Positions 47,346 through 55,406 of a stretch of DNA of 64,000 nt are shown in pieces. The notes under the pieces are model-generated. The model saw only the letters and a program-made list of their open reading frames with translations, was not told the origin of the DNA and ran no database searches. Numbering within the stretch: position 1 is the stretch's first letter; every line of letters begins with the position of its first letter. The stretch is from Enterococcus lactis. GTDB lineage: Bacteria; Bacillota; Bacilli; Lactobacillales; Enterococcaceae. The position numbers and the translations under genes are program-made. Location: NCBI RefSeq assembly GCF_015751045.1, contig NZ_BNJW01000011.1, positions 34,782 through 98,781 of the forward strand, given 5' to 3'.

Positions 47346-47639
47346 TTAAGCTTCTTGAGCTACTGGATAAACAGACACTTGTTTTTTGTTACGGCCTTTA
47401 CGTTCGAAACGTACTACGCCATCAACTTTTGCAAATAAAGTGTCGTCTCCACCGATACCCACGTTTACACCTGGATAGATTTTTGTACCGCGTTGACGGT
47501 AAAGAATTGATCCACCTGTAACTGTTTGTCCATCAGCGCGTTTAGCACCTAGACGTTTTGATTCTGAGTCACGGCCGTTAGATGTAGAACCGCCACCTTT
47601 TTTGTGGGCAAATAATTGTAGATTCATAGATAACAACAT
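47346..47639 (-). CDS. rpmA: 50S ribosomal protein L27
   Basis: A 97-residue precursor. The start [25 protein letters not shown] shows the Firmicutes N-terminal extension that ends in LQLFA before HKKGGG. The extension must be removed by the Prp protease for the mature N-terminus to reach the peptidyl transferase centre. Conserved [21 protein letters not shown] follows. The ATG at 47639 follows AGGAGG with eight-base spacing. The protease gene lies directly upstream. Confidence 0.96.
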   Translation of the reverse strand: MLLSMNLQLFAHKKGGGSTSNGRDSESKRLGAKRADGQTVTGGSILYRQRGTKIYPGVNVGIGGDDTLFAKVDGVVRFERKGRNKKQVSVYPVAQEA

Positions 47640-47651
47640 GGTCTGCACCTC

Positions 47652-47996
47652 CTATTTATCATTGATTGTTTTAATTTGGATATATTCTGAGTTTTCAGCT
47701 TCTATTGATTGTAAACCTAATAAAAGATTTTCTAATAGAATCTCAGCAATATTGTTTTGTTCTTGTGTCATTCCTGAAGTGACTTCGGTATAAAGATAAC
47801 CGCCTTCTTCTTCATTCATTTCAACAATCGGTTCAAAACCGGCTAATGAGGCAATCCCGTTGACAGTGCTGATCGCTAACGCAGAAACACCTGCACAAAC
47901 GATATCACTTCCATAAGGACCAGCATCAGCATGCCCGGTCAAAGTGAATGAAACGATCTGACCTGCGTCATTTCGCTTAAATGTTCCTTTGATCAT
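47652..47996 (-). CDS. prp: Ribosomal-processing cysteine protease Prp
   Basis: A 114-residue protease of the YsxB family that cleaves the L27 extension. The catalytic His is in FTLTGHADAGPYGSDIVCAGVSALAIST (His22) and Cys is in the same block (Cys34). It is placed between rplU and rpmA as in other Firmicutes. Confidence 0.94.
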   Translation of the reverse strand: MIKGTFKRNDAGQIVSFTLTGHADAGPYGSDIVCAGVSALAISTVNGIASLAGFEPIVEMNEEEGGYLYTEVTSGMTQEQNNIAEILLENLLLGLQSIEAENSEYIQIKTINDK

Positions 47997-48023
47997 ATAT
48001 AGGCCTTCTTTCTCAAACGCTGA

Positions 48024-48332
48024 TTAAGCGTTGATCGCGTCGATAACCACTTTTGTATATGGTTGACGATGACCTTGTTTGCGGTGTGAATGTTTTTTAG
48101 GTTTGTATTTGAAAGTAACGACTTTCTTTTGTTTGCCGTGTTTTTCAACAGTACCTTCAACAGTTGCACCTGCAACAGTTGGAGCGCCTACTTTTGTAGA
48201 TTCGCCACCTACTAAGATAACTTCGTCAAAAACAACTTTTTCTCCTGCTTCAACGTCAAGTTTTTCAACATAGATTGCTTGTCCAACTTCAACTTTTACT
48301 TGTTTACCACCAGTTTTAATAATTGCGTACAT
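48024..48332 (-). CDS. rplU: 50S ribosomal protein L21
   Basis: A 102-residue protein ([25 protein letters not shown], then [32 protein letters not shown]). The ATG at 48332 is the family start; a GTG four codons upstream lies in the ribosome binding site area. It is the first gene of the operon and is preceded by a leader RNA. Confidence 0.97.
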   Translation of the reverse strand: MYAIIKTGGKQVKVEVGQAIYVEKLDVEAGEKVVFDEVILVGGESTKVGAPTVAGATVEGTVEKHGKQKKVVTFKYKPKKHSHRKQGHRQPYTKVVIDAINA

Positions 48333-48444
48333 GCTATAAAGCACCTCCTTCTGATATACTTAGACTCGCCATCCGAAGTGACAGCATCTGCTGTGCTTAT
48401 TACTTGTTCTGAGCGGTTGTAGCTGTGGAGTCCACAATTACAAC
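48333..48444 (-). ncRNA. L21 leader RNA
   Basis: About 110 transcribed bases upstream of rplU. They contain two hairpins: TTGTAATTGTGGACTCCACAGCTACAA-like pairing near 48420-48445, and AGCACAGCAGATGCTGT near 48380-48400, ahead of AGAAGGAGG. Position and fold match the L21 autoregulatory leader known in Firmicutes. Binding by L21 is assumed from family knowledge. Confidence 0.6.
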
Positions 48445-48450
48445 AGTACT

Positions 48451-48479
48451 AGCTTACCAGAACAGCCGCTGTTCGTCAA
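48451..48479 (-). promoter_or_regulatory. Candidate sigma-A promoter for rplU-prp-rpmA
   Basis: Minus strand TTGACG, 17 bases, TAAGCT. The -35 is strong and the -10 weak. It starts the leader at about 48444. Confidence 0.55.
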
Positions 48480-48617
48480 CTAAATTTAAAGTCAAAAAAT
48501 GAAATAAAGATTTAAACAATCGTTCTCCTGCTTTTCTTTCCCCTTCGTTTCTGCCAAATAAAATAGTCGCATTGCGTTTCTTTTCTTCTTATAATAAAAG
48601 AAAAAGGAGGAGCACAA

Positions 48618-49259
48618 ATGGAATACCCAACAGAATTGATACAAGAGGCTTCTTTAAGGATGAACGGCCGTCCTGTAGAAGGGTTTGTCGCTGGGCAAGG
48701 ACCTCTTCATCCTAAATTAATGCTTGTAGGAGAAGCCCCAGGGAAAACAGAGATTGATACACACATCCCTTTTAGCGGACAAGCTGGAAAAGAATTGATG
48801 CAGGCACTTTCTTCCACTGGTTTAACACGAGAAGAGGTTTATATCACCAGTGCTGTACGGAGTCGCCCGTATCGCGTGACTCATCGGATCAATAAACGGA
48901 CACAACAGACAGAAACTGTTTATCCAAATCGTACACCTACGCGATCCGAAGTATTTGCACACGCACCGATACTGGATTACGAACTGATGGAAGTCCAGCC
49001 AAAATTAATTGCAACACTTGGAAATATTGGCCTGCAACGATTACTTGGTAAAGAATATACAGTTACCAAAAACCATGGTCAACTCTATACAGGTCCCGTC
49101 TTACAGCTAACAGAACAAAAAGATGCCTACGAATGGTCAGAAAAAAACTACCGTATCCTTCCACTTTTTCATCCAGCAGCTATTTTTTATAATCGTTCCC
49201 TTGTACCTGTTATCCATCAAGATTGGCAAGTACTAGCTTCACTTTTACAACAAGATTAA
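48618..49259 (+). CDS. Uracil-DNA glycosylase superfamily protein, family 4-like but without iron-sulfur cysteines
   Basis: A 213-residue protein. Motif A is LVGEAPGKTEIDTHIPFSGQAGKEL (38-60, key residues GEAPG...PFSGQAG) and motif B is LFHPAAIFYN near the C-terminus. NRTPTRSEV near residue 115 matches the family 4 NRxPTxxE block, after an insertion of about 16 residues. The protein has no cysteine at all; the usual KCRPP is RSRP here. So it cannot hold the 4Fe-4S cluster. It probably acts on uracil or another lesion in DNA, but activity is not certain. Confidence 0.85.
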   Translation: MEYPTELIQEASLRMNGRPVEGFVAGQGPLHPKLMLVGEAPGKTEIDTHIPFSGQAGKELMQALSSTGLTREEVYITSAVRSRPYRVTHRINKRTQQTETVYPNRTPTRSEVFAHAPILDYELMEVQPKLIATLGNIGLQRLLGKEYTVTKNHGQLYTGPVLQLTEQKDAYEWSEKNYRILPLFHPAAIFYNRSLVPVIHQDWQVLASLLQQD

Positions 49260-49312
49260 AAAGAACAGACAAGACGGTGTAATTTTTAGTTTACAGTCTT
49301 GTCTGTTCTTTT
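49260..49312. terminator. Bidirectional terminator between the glycosylase and sulP genes
   Basis: AAAAGAACAGACAAGAC pairs with GTCTTGTCTGTTCTTTT around an AT-rich loop, with T-runs on both strands. The genes are convergent. Confidence 0.88.
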
Positions 49313-49320
49313 TCATTGTT

Positions 49321-50952
49321 TTAATGGCTCATTGCCGTATATTTCGCATGCAATGCTGTCAACGCATGAGCAACTGTTTGATGTTGATGTGTGGATGTAT
49401 ATTCCCATAGGTGAGAAAGCTGTTTTTCTACTTCTGGCTGCAAGGAAGTATAAATAATCGTTTGTCCTCTCTGTTCTGCTTTTTCTTGAAATTCATCAAA
49501 AACTGCACGTGCCGTCAAATCAATACTTGGTACCCCGCGCATGGAGAAGATAACACCGTCGTGATGGTTTAGTTCTTCCAATTTATTTTTTAGTTTCTCT
49601 GAAGACATGAAAAATAGCGGACCGCTAATGTACACTACTGTCCAATTATTCAGCTTTTCCGTTTCTGGCAGCCCCATTCTTTGCCAATCGATTGTTTCTA
49701 ATGAAATCGTGATAGCCGCACTTTTTACAACAAAAAATACACAACCGCCGATAATCCCAATTACAATAGCAATACTTAAATCAAAGATGACTGTACAAAT
49801 CATTGTAAGAACAAACAATAGAATAGCTGACCAATATTTATGAACAAATAGCTCCTTAATCGTTCTCCATTCATTCATACGCCAAGCTGTCACGATCAAA
49901 ACGCCTGCAAGTGCCGGCATCGGAATCTGTGACATCACTGGCGCAAAAACAAGCATGGAGAGCAACAAGACAACTGCATGGATCATGCCAGCTAATCTGG
50001 TTTGTGCGCCAGATTTGATGGCCACACTTGTACGAGCAATGGCTGCAGTAGCAGGAATCCCACCAAAAAAAGGAAGCAATAGATTTCCAACCCCTTGTGC
50101 CACTAATTCTTGGTTACTGTCTAATGATTTATTCGCCATTCGACCAGCAGAAGCACCACATAATAAGCTCTCAATCATCCCTAACAGAGCAATACTAATG
50201 GCCGGAACGGCTACTTGTTGCAAGGCAGAAAAGCTAAAATCTCCCAAGCCCAAGCGATTACTGCTGATCAGTGTTTGTGGGATGTTACCAACAGTGGCTA
50301 CTGGTAAATGACACAGTAGCGTAACTGCTGTTGCTAAAATGATGGCCAACAGCGAACTAGGCATTCGTTTCGCCCATTTTTTCGGATAGATGAACATCCC
50401 TAAAATGACTAGTCCTCCCATAATCAAAGATGCTATGTTTATTGGAAAACCTAGTGTTTGATAACTACTTAGCTTTTCAATAACATTTGTACCTTCCGAA
50501 TGAACACCAAACAAATTATCGATCTGACCTAATGCAATAATAATAGCAATACCTGAAGTAAATCCTGTGATTACTGGTGCTGGGATAAAAGAAGTTAGTG
50601 TTCCTAATCGGAAAAGTCCTGCTGCAAGTAAAAATAGACCTGCCAAAAAAGTAGCAAGCAACACACCTTGCATTCCCTTTGTTGCCGCAATGGACATTAG
50701 AATAGCTGCCATTGCGCCTGTCGGACCTGATATTTGATAAAAACCGCCTGATAAACCGCCAATAACGAGGCCGGCAATGATAGCCGTAATCAAACCTGCG
50801 GACGCATCGGCTCCGCTTGATACCCCAAAAGCCAAGGCTAAAGGCAATGCTACAGCAGCTACTGTGATTCCAGCCAAAAGATCTTTCTGAAATCTTGAAA
50901 GATCATAACCTAAAAATTCTTTTTTTAGTGATAAAACATAATTTTTGAACAC
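49321..50952 (-). CDS. SulP family anion permease with STAS domain
   Basis: A 543-residue transporter. About 12-14 helices, with GLVIGGLSGGFYQISGPTGAMAAI near 70, are followed by a C-terminal STAS domain (about 435-540: VYISGPLFFMSSEKL, then VIFSMRGVPSIDLTARAVFDEF). Family members carry sulfate, bicarbonate or other anions; the substrate here is unknown. It stands alone between a terminator and the DUF1304 gene. Confidence 0.92.
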   Translation of the reverse strand: MFKNYVLSLKKEFLGYDLSRFQKDLLAGITVAAVALPLALAFGVSSGADASAGLITAIIAGLVIGGLSGGFYQISGPTGAMAAILMSIAATKGMQGVLLATFLAGLFLLAAGLFRLGTLTSFIPAPVITGFTSGIAIIIALGQIDNLFGVHSEGTNVIEKLSSYQTLGFPINIASLIMGGLVILGMFIYPKKWAKRMPSSLLAIILATAVTLLCHLPVATVGNIPQTLISSNRLGLGDFSFSALQQVAVPAISIALLGMIESLLCGASAGRMANKSLDSNQELVAQGVGNLLLPFFGGIPATAAIARTSVAIKSGAQTRLAGMIHAVVLLLSMLVFAPVMSQIPMPALAGVLIVTAWRMNEWRTIKELFVHKYWSAILLFVLTMICTVIFDLSIAIVIGIIGGCVFFVVKSAAITISLETIDWQRMGLPETEKLNNWTVVYISGPLFFMSSEKLKNKLEELNHHDGVIFSMRGVPSIDLTARAVFDEFQEKAEQRGQTIIYTSLQPEVEKQLSHLWEYTSTHQHQTVAHALTALHAKYTAMSH

Positions 50953-51072
50953 CTATCTAACTCCTTTTCATGAAATTTTCTAAAATACCATTCATTAGAA
51001 TAGCATATTTCATGAGAAAAAGTAATATTTTTCACAAAGTTTCCTGTCCAATAGATCCTTGTTTTTCTACAT

Positions 51073-51432
51073 TTAGAAGAAAATAGAAAGCAAGGCCAAC
51101 AGAGCTAACCCACCTTGTTTTAGTAAAACCCAACGATCGCTAGTCAGACTTCCATACAATGCAACAATAAAAATTGATAGCAACAGCATACTTGTAATTT
51201 CTTTAGGTGCGGAAGAAAGGTAAGCTCCGTAAAGTAGTCCCACCCCTAATAGTCCATTGTATACTCCTTGATTCTTAAATAATGTTTGAACAGATTTTCT
51301 GCTTAATTCTTCTTTATTCATTTTAAAAACTCTGCTTGTCGTATCGGAATCAGTTCTTACTGTTTCGATGTACATGATATAAAAAAATTCGATGGCCACT
51401 AGAGTGACTAAAATTTTTGATAATATTGACAT
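51073..51432 (-). CDS. DUF1304 family membrane protein
   Basis: A 119-residue protein with four hydrophobic segments. MSILSKILVTLVAIEFFYIMYIET, then FKNQGVYNGLLGVGLLYGA and GSLTSDRWVLLKQGG, are typical of DUF1304 (YqjF/YoaI-like). Function is unknown. The ATG at 51432 is chosen by family length; upstream in-frame codons add poor sequence. Confidence 0.85.
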   Translation of the reverse strand: MSILSKILVTLVAIEFFYIMYIETVRTDSDTTSRVFKMNKEELSRKSVQTLFKNQGVYNGLLGVGLLYGAYLSSAPKEITSMLLLSIFIVALYGSLTSDRWVLLKQGGLALLALLSIFF

Positions 51433-51550
51433 ATTTGCTTCCTCTTTCTGATGGATTTTATTTTTACTTCCTATAATTGTACTAGATAAAGATGTTTTTT
51501 TTATTTTATTTGCCTTTGAAAACAAACAATATTGGCACAAAAAACAAAGA

Positions 51551-51584
51551 AAAACCGTTAGAAACTGAGGTTTCTAACGGTTTT
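51551..51584 (-). terminator. Terminator of the tRNA-Arg gene
   Basis: 15-bp perfect stem (51551-51565 with 51570-51584) with a U-run on the minus strand, five bases past the tRNA 3' end. Confidence 0.85.
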
Positions 51585-51588
51585 TTAG

Positions 51589-51662
51589 CGTCACAGGAGG
51601 GATTCGAACCCCCGACCGTCCGCTTAGAAGGCGGATGCTCTATCCAGCTGAGCTACTATGAC
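51589..51662 (-). tRNA. tRNA-Arg (anticodon UCU)
   Basis: A full cloverleaf on the minus strand. The acceptor GTCATAG pairs with CTGTGAC plus discriminator G. The D-arm is GCTC/GAGC. The anticodon arm is TCCGC-CTTCTAA-GCGGA, so the anticodon is TCT. The T-arm is GGGGG-TTCGAAT-CCCTC. CCA is not encoded. Length 74 nt. It reads AGA arginine codons, common in AT-rich genomes. Confidence 0.96.
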
Positions 51663-51684
51663 AGGAATCAGCGGAACATCAATA

Positions 51685-51713
51685 ATTATAGATAATTAAA
51701 TTGCTTCTGTCAA
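51685..51713 (-). promoter_or_regulatory. Sigma-A promoter of tRNA-Arg
   Basis: Minus strand TTGACA, 17 bases, TATAAT: a perfect consensus. It ends 22 bases before the tRNA 5' end. Confidence 0.9.
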
Positions 51714-51975
51714 TATGAAATAGTTATTTAATTAGCAAATAGCCAATTATTTTAATTCAACTACCAAATCAATCCTTTGAAAAGAAACATTCGCTTCCAT
51801 CTATTCTAAGGTTATCAGTCGAAAACAGGAGTTGCATTGTCTTCATACTTACTCCTGTTTATTTCAATCTATTTACTATTTCCTTCAGTTGTTTTACAAA
51901 TACAGTCTCTTTCACATCAAATTTAGATGGATTCCTTGATATAATCAATCACTTACTGATTGTCATAATCATGTA
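51714..51975. other. Spacer between tRNA-Arg promoter and the O-methyltransferase gene
   Basis: About 260 AT-rich bases. AAACAGGAGT (51825-51834) pairs with ACTCCTGTTT (51853-51862), probably a terminator for the methyltransferase gene. Nothing else is supported. Confidence 0.55.
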
Positions 51976-52659
51976 TCACCAATCGATTTCTTCTGCTTCT
52001 TTTGTCATTAAGATTACACCATCGCCTAATGGTAAGATGGTCGATGTCAAATCAGGATGGTTCATCACGACACGAAGGAATACATTTAATTTACGATGGA
52101 TAGCTCGTTTGCCACGAGGAATCTCTTCATCAGGGAGCAAGATCGTCCCTCCTTGGAAAATATCATCTACCATCAAAACGCCACCTTTTCGTAACAAACG
52201 CAAACATTCAGGTAAAAATTCAATATATTTTGATTTTGCACTATCCATAAAAATAAAGTCATATGGACCAGACAACTCAGGCAAAATATCTGCGGCTTGC
52301 CCTTCAAGCAAGGTTACTTTATCTGTCAATCCTAGACGTTCATAGTTTTTTTTCGCTTTCTCGATCATGACATCGAAACGATCAATGGTCGTAACATGAG
52401 CATTTTCTCCGATTGTTGTCGCCATGACACTTGATGAAAAACCGATAGCTGCACCGATCTCTAAGATTCGTTCAGGCTGAATCTGTCCAAGTAAAAATTT
52501 CAAAAATACAACTGTTTCGTGGGGAATAACCGGTACTTCTGCTACATGAGCTTCTTCTTCCAATTTGCCTAGCTCACCCGGTAATTTTTTTTGCTGGGTA
52601 CGCATAAAGTCCAATAGTTCTTCTTTGACTACAGGACGATGCATCATTTCATTGCGCAT
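51976..52659 (-). CDS. O-methyltransferase, class I SAM-dependent (COG4122 type)
   Basis: A 227-residue enzyme. The SAM-binding block is ERILEIGAAIGFSSSVMATTIG near 75; acidic loop VTTIDRFDVMIEKAKKNYERLG; metal-binding FIFMDSAKSKYIEFLPECLRLLRKGGVLMVDDIFQGG near 135-168. It matches the YrrM/catechol-O-methyltransferase group (divalent-metal dependent). The substrate is unknown; YrrM relatives modify tRNA wobble uridines, so a tRNA role is possible. Confidence 0.9.
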   Translation of the reverse strand: MRNEMMHRPVVKEELLDFMRTQQKKLPGELGKLEEEAHVAEVPVIPHETVVFLKFLLGQIQPERILEIGAAIGFSSSVMATTIGENAHVTTIDRFDVMIEKAKKNYERLGLTDKVTLLEGQAADILPELSGPYDFIFMDSAKSKYIEFLPECLRLLRKGGVLMVDDIFQGGTILLPDEEIPRGKRAIHRKLNVFLRVVMNHPDLTSTILPLGDGVILMTKEAEEIDW

Positions 52660-52786
52660 ACTACTCCTCCTCTTTACACATTATACGAACAACTAGCTAA
52701 ATCTACAAGCTGTATGAGTATTTTCCGTATCACTCGTTCAGAAGAGTAATGGTATCTCTTGAATATATTTGTCTTTTTCAACATTC

Positions 52787-53314
52787 TCACAAAAATTTCT
52801 GTGTTCGTCTCCGCTTCTTCTTCAACTCTACAAAAGTATTCCAAGCTGTGATTCCTGTTAAGCAAAAAGCAATCGTAAAGAATAACCCCTGGATCCATGC
52901 AAATGCTGTTTTGGAAAGGACCAGACCAATATATGGAATCTGGAAGATTGGACTACCGATAATATTTCTCTTTTTTACTACTCCAGGCTCGATATAAGTC
53001 CGTGTGTCAGCTTTTGTATAAAAGTCGTTGTAGTTGTTTTCAATAGCTATTACGCGACGTGTCGAGATTTTTTTACCTGAATTTTCATAATATGTAATAA
53101 TATCTCCGACTAAAATCTCATCTGTATTTTTTGGTCGTACATATATCAGATTTCCTTGTGCATAATATGGGTTCATTTCTCTATCCTCAATAATATAAGG
53201 AGTCAATCCAAAAATTCGGGGAACCAAGACGACGAGAAGAATAAGTATTAAAAATATAATCAGCGTTACAGAACTAACAAAAGTTATTTTTTTGTAATCA
53301 GGCATCGTTTTCAA
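52787..53314 (-). CDS. Signal peptidase I-like protein (SipW type) lacking the catalytic Ser and His
   Basis: A 175-residue membrane protein. Helix 1 is about 11-32 and helix 2 about 132-156, with a C-terminal KKKRRR tail. The extracellular domain follows the S26 fold: MNPYYAQGNLIYV, GDIITYYENSG, KADTRTYIEPG, RNIIGSPIFQIPYIGLVL. Where family members have SGSMEP, this has EDREMNP, so Ser is Glu46. Where SipW-type enzymes have THR, this has TRR, so His is Arg86. It is probably not a peptidase, but may keep a binding role. The start follows GAAAGGAG. Confidence 0.82.
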   Translation of the reverse strand: MKTMPDYKKITFVSSVTLIIFLILILLVVLVPRIFGLTPYIIEDREMNPYYAQGNLIYVRPKNTDEILVGDIITYYENSGKKISTRRVIAIENNYNDFYTKADTRTYIEPGVVKKRNIIGSPIFQIPYIGLVLSKTAFAWIQGLFFTIAFCLTGITAWNTFVELKKKRRRTQKFL

Positions 53315-53340
53315 CTCCTTTCTTTCTTCAATCCTTCTTA

Positions 53341-53369
53341 ATCATATAATAACGATAAATTTTTTTCAA
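53341..53369 (-). promoter_or_regulatory. Candidate sigma-A promoter of the signal-peptidase-like gene
   Basis: Minus strand TTGAAA, 17 bases, TATGAT, 27 bases before the ATG at 53314. Confidence 0.6.
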
Positions 53370-53455
53370 ATTATAACTGTAAAAACACATTTTTATGACA
53401 ACGACGTTTTTTGATTCTATTTCCTCATCTTTATCTCATTTTTTATTATAAATAA

Positions 53456-53484
53456 TTGACGTTAGTAAAAAAAACGTTTACCCT
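53456..53484 (+). promoter_or_regulatory. Candidate sigma-A promoter of the sensor-kinase-like gene
   Basis: TTGACG, 17 bases, TACCCT on the plus strand, 31 bases before ATG 53516. The -10 is weak. Confidence 0.45.
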
Positions 53485-53515
53485 AAAATTACAAGTTTTA
53501 GAAAGGAATACCTTT

Positions 53516-55360
53516 ATGGCTTTTTTTAATAACATATATAATAAAAAAGAATCTTTCTATATGCGCATAAAATGGAGCATAATAATTATATTATCAGTGT
53601 TATTTTTAGCAGGGATTGCTTATTTCTTCTATTTTATCTTCTCTCCTGCTGATAGTAATCAAATGAAAGAAATAAAAGATTCATGGGTTTTCTATTCAAA
53701 AGATGATCCTGATTTTAAGTTTGACAGCAAGTACACTCGTACGATTCCTACCGTAGACAAAGATGAAACATTTATTATGGAAACGACACTTGAGAAACCG
53801 TTGAACGAAGCAAATTTACTAATCAAAGGAAATCACCAATGGATTACTGTGTATCTAAACGGAAACATTTTATACCAACGGGAAGATTACGACGCAGAAA
53901 GCAACCCTGGATTATCGCTGGCTGTGATAGATTTACCATCAGATTACATCGGAAAAAAATTGATGATCTCTGTCTCATCTCCTTATCAAAACTACGCTGG
54001 GTTGCCACCGAAAGTCTATATAGGTACAACTGGTCCGTTAATCGGTTTTATCTATTCTCAATCAGTACCGCAAGTATTAACGATGATCATTGCAGTTTTC
54101 ATTGCTATTGGGACGTTTATCTATACCATCTACTTGATGTACAAACAAAAACGGCTTGAATACTCGCTGATTATCTTAAGCTGCTTTGCTTTGGCATTAG
54201 GATTTGAAGCTGTTTCAGAAGATATTTTAAGTGGCATCCTTTTTGAACCATTCGTTCACTCTTTTTTATCTCATTTATTTATTATCCTAACCTCGGCTTT
54301 CATTATCTGCTATTATTGGAGCCGGATGATTTATTATAAAAAATGGTATGGGATTTTTTGTAAAATCCAGCTTTCGATCTTTTCTGGTGTTCTGCTTTAT
54401 GCAGCTTTTACTTCTGCAGAACTTCCTGAATTGATGCCAATTGCTAATATAGCTAGTGTTATCAGTACTCTAGTCACTTCGCTTACCTGCATTGGTGAAG
54501 CATATAAGAACAATCGTTTTTATGTAGTTTGTACACCTTGGATCGTCTTGGTTGCCATTATCCACTGCTTGATTTATATCCAAACAGCACTAGGTATTTA
54601 TCAAACGACGATCAATTGGTCTACGATTTTATTCATTATTATTTTGATTGTTATTATCAGTTACAATCTGATTGACCACATTCTGAACACAGATAAAGAC
54701 CGAAGACAAGTAGATTTCTTAAAAATCAAAAACGATTTGCTGGAACAGCATTATGAGCAACTTCGACAGCATATCCAAGAAGTAAATACGCTTCGTTTAG
54801 AATTTGTTCAGGAAATGGAAAATCTGCAAGACTTAATGCATACGGATCAAGTAAAAGCAAAAAAATATGTGGAAACAATCTTGGAAGAAGCAAAAAATTT
54901 TGAAATGCTGTGTTCTTTTTGCAATCATCAGATGACAAATCTGATTTTCGCGCGCTATCAACAGTTAGCTGCTAAACGGAATATCCAGATCACCTTCCAA
55001 GCAGAACTTCCTGAGGAGCTTCCTATCAAAGATGATGATCTAGCCCAGCTTTTGATTCATGCCCTAGAGCATTCATTTAGAGAAACTCATGCCATCGAAA
55101 ATCCGCTGTATCGAAAAATTCATTTGTCGATACATGAGCAAGAGGATCATTTCGTCATTTGTTGCGAACATAGTGCACATTATGATACGAATATATTCAG
55201 TCGAGGTATCACAGAAGAATTAGATGATCAGGAACGCTTTGATTTGATGATGATGAAAGATGTGGCAGATCGTTACACTGGAACACTAACGCAGGAAAAA
55301 GATACATTGATTGATCGTATCACTGTTCAGCTTTCCCGAAATTACTCGAATTCTATATAA
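53516..55360 (+). CDS. Membrane sensor histidine-kinase-like protein with degenerate catalytic core
   Basis: A 614-residue protein. A first helix at about 20-42 is followed by an extracellular beta-rich domain (about 45-175, IKGNHQWITVYLNGNILYQRE) resembling 7TMR-DISM sensors. Seven hydrophobic helices (about 185-390) and a coiled coil come next, then a Spo0B/GHKL-type core. Where kinases of this class have RHDFxNH, this has RLEFVQE (427-433), with no phospho-acceptor His. The N-box NLLDNA is HALEHS, and the G-box glycines are absent before MMMKDVADRYTG. No response regulator is nearby. Start ATG 53516 follows AAAGGAAT. Confidence 0.8.
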   Translation: MAFFNNIYNKKESFYMRIKWSIIIILSVLFLAGIAYFFYFIFSPADSNQMKEIKDSWVFYSKDDPDFKFDSKYTRTIPTVDKDETFIMETTLEKPLNEANLLIKGNHQWITVYLNGNILYQREDYDAESNPGLSLAVIDLPSDYIGKKLMISVSSPYQNYAGLPPKVYIGTTGPLIGFIYSQSVPQVLTMIIAVFIAIGTFIYTIYLMYKQKRLEYSLIILSCFALALGFEAVSEDILSGILFEPFVHSFLSHLFIILTSAFIICYYWSRMIYYKKWYGIFCKIQLSIFSGVLLYAAFTSAELPELMPIANIASVISTLVTSLTCIGEAYKNNRFYVVCTPWIVLVAIIHCLIYIQTALGIYQTTINWSTILFIIILIVIISYNLIDHILNTDKDRRQVDFLKIKNDLLEQHYEQLRQHIQEVNTLRLEFVQEMENLQDLMHTDQVKAKKYVETILEEAKNFEMLCSFCNHQMTNLIFARYQQLAAKRNIQITFQAELPEELPIKDDDLAQLLIHALEHSFRETHAIENPLYRKIHLSIHEQEDHFVICCEHSAHYDTNIFSRGITEELDDQERFDLMMMKDVADRYTGTLTQEKDTLIDRITVQLSRNYSNSI

Positions 55361-55402
55361 AAAAGCAGTGGGATCCAATACATAAGGATTCCGCTGCTTT
55401 TT
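55359..55402 (+). terminator. Terminator after the sensor-kinase-like gene
   Basis: AAAAAGCAG-GG-ATCC / GGAT-CC-CTGCTTTTT hairpin with T-run; also usable by the convergent lplA gene. Confidence 0.8.
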
Positions 55403-55406
55403 GTTT

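Noticed and set aside
51825..51862. 25-codon frame (starting MKTMQLLFS) with GGAG in front, inside a hairpin on the minus strand
   Set aside because: The inverted repeat followed by TTTT is better explained as a terminator of the methyltransferase gene; the frame has no match or neighbour context.
52674..52898. Minus-strand frame of 74 codons over the end of the signal-peptidase-like gene
   Set aside because: It overlaps the C-terminal coding region in another frame and has no proper start signal; the S26-like frame has clear family blocks.
53456..53515. TTG start 20 codons upstream for the sensor-kinase-like gene
   Set aside because: The TTG is part of a likely -35 box, while ATG 53516 follows AAAGGAAT at good spacing.
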